Assembly: GCA_003117195.1 (NCBI GenBank)
Contig: BDSI01000016.1
Span: 434,001-498,000, forward strand
Reading direction: 5' to 3'
From: Eudorina sp. 2006-703-Eu-15
Lineage: Eukaryota; Chlorophyta; Chlorophyceae; Chlamydomonadales; Volvocaceae
Length of the DNA stretch: 64,000 bases
Shown: in pieces, positions 59,701-64,000 of the stretch
Layout: each line of letters begins with the position of its first letter
Position numbering within the stretch: position 1 is the first letter of the stretch
The notes under the pieces: generated by a model
Told to the model about the DNA's origin: nothing
The model's database searches: none
What the model saw: the letters and a program-made list of their open reading frames with translations, nothing else
Made by a program: the position numbers and the translations under genes

Positions 59701-62700
59701 TTTATACTGCGCTGCTGCCAGAGCGAATATCCGGCGGGGAGGGGTGGGCCGGGGAAGGAGATAGGGCAATGGGTGGAGGGGGGGTATCCATCGCACGGGG
59801 AGGCCTGGGTGTGGCACACAGTCGGTGTGGGGGCGGAGACGAGGGGGTGACTGAGGCTGGCGGGATCCAGAGGAGGGCGAGGTACATGCGAGGGGGGGGG
59901 CCGGCTTCCTCACGTGAGGGAACACACGCGACGTGGCGGGAGGGAACACACGCGACGTGGCGGGAGGGAACACACGCGACGTGACGGGAGGGAACGTGGG
60001 GTCCATGACCGGACACGTCTCGTGTCACCGTCACCGCGGGGCAGCGGTCTGCCGGGGCGTGGCGGGGGAGGAGTGGCGTGTCGGGGCGCGGCGGGGTGTG
60101 GCGAGGGCGGGGGGAGCGACGGGGAGGGAGGGGGAAGGAGGGAGGCAGGTGAAAGCAAATACAGGCCCAGACCGAAGCCGGGGTGGAAAGGGGGGTCAGT
60201 GGCCTCGGTCTTGGCAAGGACAGTGGTGCGGGCGGCTCTCCTTGCCAAGATCGAGGCCAAGGCCATTAAGATGAATCTTAATCTTAGCTTGATGCTATGG
60301 ATAGATTCCGTTGGTAAACGTAGTGATCCGGGTTTCGGGGCTCCCAATTCGCTCCACGGACTGTCAGTGGACGTCAGGCTACAGCCTAGGTGATGTATTT
60401 GTCCAGCCAGCAATGGGTCCATAGGAGCGAGCCGTGGTCCTCTGTCTTCAAGGCGCGGGGGCCTCTAGGCGCTGGGGCCTCTAGGCGCGGGGGCCTCTAG
60501 GCGCTGGGGCCTCTAGGCGCGGGGGCCTCTAGGCGCGGGGGTCGACCCACCGCTGCCCGCAGCGAGTGCGGCCTGCGTTGCAGCTGCAGCCCCCCGCAGT
60601 CCCCCGCCTGCCGCTCAGGCACCCGGGCTGCGGGGGGTCGCGCGCGCCCTGCCAACCCTCTTTTGCTGTCGCTGACCCCTGCTCCCTGCGTCAAAGCCCT
60701 GGTAAAGCCCGTTCTCCGCTCAACCCCCCCCCTTCCGCCTCATTGCCCCTCCCCCATCCAGGTCCCTGTCCCCAAGTACTTCATCGAGGATAGAGCCAAG
60801 GAGCTGGACGACAGGGACAAGTTCCTCGAGGTAGGCTTGGCAAAGGGGATCGGTGGCGCAACATCAAAAACGGTCTCCACCCCGACCTGCTGTCGGGGTA
60901 GGAGAGGTTGTCAGACGCACGACGAACTGGGCGCCCGTTCGACTCACGGCGTGACTCAGATGAGAATACTTTGGGGCGGGCGCGAGGGAGGGAGGGAGGG
61001 AGGGAGGGAGAGGGTAATAGGAAATTGGTGGAAATGGAGGAGAGGGAGGGATGACATGCGGGAGGGAGGAGAAAGGTGACACACGCGGCCTCGTCGCCGG
61101 GGAGCGTGCCAGGGCCCGGGCAGCTCGGCAGGGGATGGGCGCGGAGACTAGGCCGGGGAATTGGAGCTGCAAGGCCCATCTGGGTCACTGGTCACGTGAC
61201 CTGGGAGTGCCGAGGCGCGCTCCACATTCCCCTGGCCCCGCGCCATGGCTTGTGGGTTGCGGCTCTTTCGCAGCCTCTCCCGAATGCCGAAGCCCTCCGC
61301 GCCTTCACCGCGCCCTCCGCCGCCACCTTGAGTGCCCTCGTCTTATTCTGACACACACACACACACTCGGCGCCACTCGGCGCCTCGCATGTCACGCACT
61401 CCTGTTCTGCCTGCCTACGAAGCACACTGTGTTTAAATGAGAGACCCGCCCGACCCGATTCAAGCACATACTGTGTGTCTCTTATTTAAACACACACACA
61501 TATACACACACACCGCGTGTGTACGACCATCCCGCGCTGCCGTCAGGCCCTTATCGAGAAGTACAACGTCAAGGGCCCGGCGGCCTCGCCCATCATCCGC
61601 ATCGGGGCGCCGCTGGGGGAGGACGAGGCGATCCTCATGATCCAGAAGAACGAGCGAGGGCGCCAGGTGGGCGGGGGCCGGGGTGGGGTGGGATGGGGTG
61701 CAGTAGGATGAGGTTGGGATGGGGTTGGGCCGGGAGGGGCTGGGAGGGGCTGGGCTGGGCGGGATTGGGGCTGGGCTGGACGGGCCCTGGGGGGGGGGTG
61801 AGGTGGAAGTAAGGTCGTAGCGAGTCCAGGGGTGCTGGCTGCTGGAGAAGCATCCCAAGGTAAGCCTAAGCCGCGGCACCGGCGGGAACGGGTCAGGCTG
61901 GTATGGCTGTGGGCTGGGAGAGCAGGTCCTACAGGCCACCACCACCGGCACGTGCTCCTCCGACGCGTGTTGGACGCGTCGTATCGTGATGGCGTCCCTC
62001 CGCGCCCTCGTCTGCAGCCTGCTTACGGTGCTTGGCTGCCCCGCCGCCCCGCCCCGCCCCGCTCCGCAGGCCCGCGAGCGCGCGCGGCTGGCCGCCATCG
62101 CCAAGCGGCAGCGGCAGATCGAGGACCGCCGCGTGCGGCTGGGGGTGACCCTCAGCCACGACGAGGCGGCCCGCAAGATCCAGGCGGCCATCCGCGGCTG
62201 GCTGTGGCGCCGCCGCATCAAGAAGGAGGCGGACAAGGAGCTCATGTTCATCGGGATGAAGCCCAAGGTGGGGGGAGGCGCTGGGGGGGGGGTAGGAAAT
62301 TGGTAGACATGTTCAAACTGCGCTCCTGCCAAAGCAAACGTCCGGTAAAGGATCAACTGTACCAGGGGCGGGGCGGGGACTGACTGTGTCCCCGGTTTGG
62401 AGGATCTCGCGGCGGCCATGCCCGGGTTAGCCGTAACCGCCTTTGACGTCCCTTCCCGGTCTGGCGTGGCGGTTGGTCCCCTAGGGGGTTCTGTGCCGTG
62501 CCCCCCAAAACCCGCCCGTCAGGTGTTGGTGTTGCGGGTCGCAGGTCGGCAGCCCTTGCTGCTCCCAGGGCTAACTAACTGTCCAGGCGGGTCGTCCGCG
62601 CCTGCTCTGTCTCGCGTCTCACGTCTCCGCCTCCGCCAAACCCTGATGCCAATCAAAACCTCCTCGACCCACCGCCCCACCGCCCCACCGCCCCCCTGCT

Positions 62701-63931
62701 GCCGCAGCCCCGGGACCCCAAGCGCGACCCGCAGACTTCGGAGCAGAAGAACCTGATGCGGCGCAAGCGGGTGCAGCTGGAGCACGCGCGCGAGTACGAC
62801 GAGGCGATCGTGTCGCTCAAGGGCAAAGTACGGGAGCTGGAGGGGCAGGACATGCGGGAGACGATCCAGGACAAGGTGAGTTATAGAAACAGGCAGAACA
62901 GGAGTGCGTGACATTCGAGGGGCCGAGTGGCGCCCAATAGTTTGCCCGTATGCGTATATAATATACCCAGGACAAGGTGTGTGTGTGTGTGCTTAATAAG
63001 AAGCCCACTCGTGACCGCCCAGGCCCAGGGTGTGTGTGTAAAGGACTGTGTGTGTGGGGTGGGTGGGTGGGTGGGTGGGTGTATGGTTGGGGTTGTGGCG
63101 ATGCGGTGAAAATTGAGAAGCTGCGCAGACACACCCAGCCCGGCGGCAATGAGGGTGCGTGTATGTCTGTGAGGGTGTGTTCTCAGGTAGGGTGTGTGGG
63201 GATGGTGTGTGGGGGTGTCAGGGTGTGTGGGGATGGTGTGTGGTGGTGTCAGGGTGTGTGGGGATGTGGAGGTACGCTTTCTTTCGGTCGTGAGGTGGCG
63301 TGCGTGACAGGTAAGGGGCACTGGGGCGTGGCGAACGCGTGTATGTGTATGTGCATGTGCATGTGCATGTGCATGTGCATGTGTGTTATTTAGGCAGGCA
63401 GAACAAGAATGCGTGACATGCGTGTGTATGTGTGACATGCGTATGTGTGTTGCTTACGCAGGCAGAGCAAGAGGTGTATGTGTGTGTATGGGGGGGGGCC
63501 TTCATCTTGCATGCCGAAATGGGCCTTGCGTGTAAAACCGCCATGCCCAACCGCTGCGCCCCACCTTCCTCCAGCTTCTGCACCTCCCACCGCACCTGCT
63601 CGCCTCCTCCTCACCTCCTCCTCACCTCCTCCTCACCTCCTCACCTCCTACTCGTCGCCTGCCCCTCCCTCTTGGCCCTCCGCCCCTCCTTTCTCACCCT
63701 CTCCTCCCTCGTCGCCCTCCTCCCCTCCCCCTCCTCCCCTGGACTGCCCCTCCCCCCTCTCAGGTGAACGCCTGGTTCGTGGAGAAGCGCAACCCAATGA
63801 CCGGCGAGTACCCGGACTTCCCGGAGCCCACCGACGGCGGCTCGCGGGTGATCCTCAACCCGCCGCCGCCCACGCTGGCCTCGCTGCTGGACGACGTGGG
63901 GGACGGCAAGGGCAAGGGCAAGGACCCGCGG
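56737..63931 (+). CDS. DRC11: Dynein regulatory complex subunit 11 (IQ and AAA domain protein), 5' part
   Basis: Ten exons, 56737-56747, 56918-57008, 57344-57442, 58401-58460, 59566-59646, 60762-60830, 61547-61666, 62070-62267, 62708-62875 and 63764-63931, give 355 residues; the gene runs past the window. The first exon codes MAN plus two bases and joins to TYDIMWREAMMELL, like the start of IQCA1/DRC11 proteins (tyrosine, then MWREA). Further family landmarks are KYLQIMRKLETAYDQMVHPQKR, the LDDILVDLKL and VPVPKYFIED segments, and an IQ motif ARKIQAAIRGWLWRRR (about 212-226) followed by MFIGMKP. The AAA ATPase half lies outside the window. DRC11 belongs to the nexin-dynein regulatory complex of motile cilia, so the organism should be flagellated. 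It is transcribed divergently from BRM. Confidence 0.93.
58763..58802. repeat. CAG microsatellite
   Basis: About ten CAG units with a CGG break, in DRC11 intron 4. Confidence 0.9.
59427..59480 (+). repeat. Dispersed intron repeat, family B
   Basis: GGGTGTGCCCGGGTTCGTTC then TACGGGTTTATTCATTTTTC. It lies in DRC11 intron 4. Confidence 0.82.
59683..59735 (+). repeat. Dispersed intron repeat, family A
   Basis: TATAGGAAATTGGTAGGCAT then ACTGCGCTGCTGCCAGAGCG. It lies in DRC11 intron 5. Confidence 0.85.
59917..59997. repeat. 24-bp tandem repeat, about three copies
   Basis: GGGAACACACGCGACGTGGC plus GGGA, repeated in DRC11 intron 5. Confidence 0.93.
60451..60541. repeat. 16-bp tandem repeat, about six copies
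   Basis: CTAGGCGCGGGGGCCT alternates with CTAGGCGCTGGGGCCT in DRC11 intron 5. Confidence 0.93.
62288..62345 (+). repeat. Dispersed intron repeat, family A
   Basis: TAGGAAATTGGTAGACATGT then CAAACTGCGCTCCTGCCAAA and GCAAACGTCCGG, close to the copy at 59683. It lies in DRC11 intron 8. Confidence 0.85.
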
Positions 63932-64000
63932 GTGGGTGGGCGGGCGGGCGGGTGCGGGGTGGGCTGAGGACGGCTGCGGCGGGGTGCGGTGGGGTGGGCT

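Overview
The window is nuclear DNA of a green alga, most likely a volvocine (Chlamydomonadales). The support is GC-rich coding sequence split by many short GT-AG introns, GT/AC microsatellites throughout, Gln/Ala/Pro-rich proteins, a plant-type BRAHMA ATPase with the DEAQ box, a ciliary dynein-regulatory-complex subunit, and secreted proteins with Ser-Pro-rich shafts as in algal extracellular matrix. Exon models were built by hand from splice signals, reading-frame phase and protein similarity; each model closes in frame.

Layout. (1) 1-1443 (+): 3' end of a Gln/Ala-rich protein gene of unknown function. (2) 3805-8116 (+): an SPX-domain protein in nine exons whose first coding exon is just Met-Lys. 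(3) 8117-13676: gene-poor DNA. (4) 13677-19690 (-): a secreted, probably GPI-anchored, Pro-rich protein with two copies of a Cys-containing module of no family I recognise. (5) 21272-23552 (+) and 26280-28245 (+): tandem copies of a secretory glycosyltransferase of the CAP10/GT90 type, the first broken and the second intact. (6) 30600-34377 (-): a one-module paralog of gene 4. (7) 36460-37448 (-): a third, dead GT90 copy with exons 1 and 3 fused. (8) 38720-55868 (-): a 23-exon SWI/SNF ATPase of the BRAHMA class. (9) 56737-63931 (+, continues past the window): DRC11/IQCA1, head to head with BRM.

The stretch from about 13.7 to 37.5 kb is a duplicated accessory block. Two Pro-rich module genes and three GT90 copies sit together with satellites, dispersed palindromic motifs, foldback elements and a non-autonomous DNA transposon. 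The flanking SPX and BRM/DRC11 genes are ordinary single-copy housekeeping genes whose introns carry different short dispersed repeats. A matrix-glycoprotein gene next to a glycosyltransferase gene suggests, as inference only, a substrate-enzyme pairing in the cell wall or extracellular matrix. The module family, an apparent sequence-homogenised core shared by its three copies, and two hairpins with a common loop but different stems are the most unusual items.
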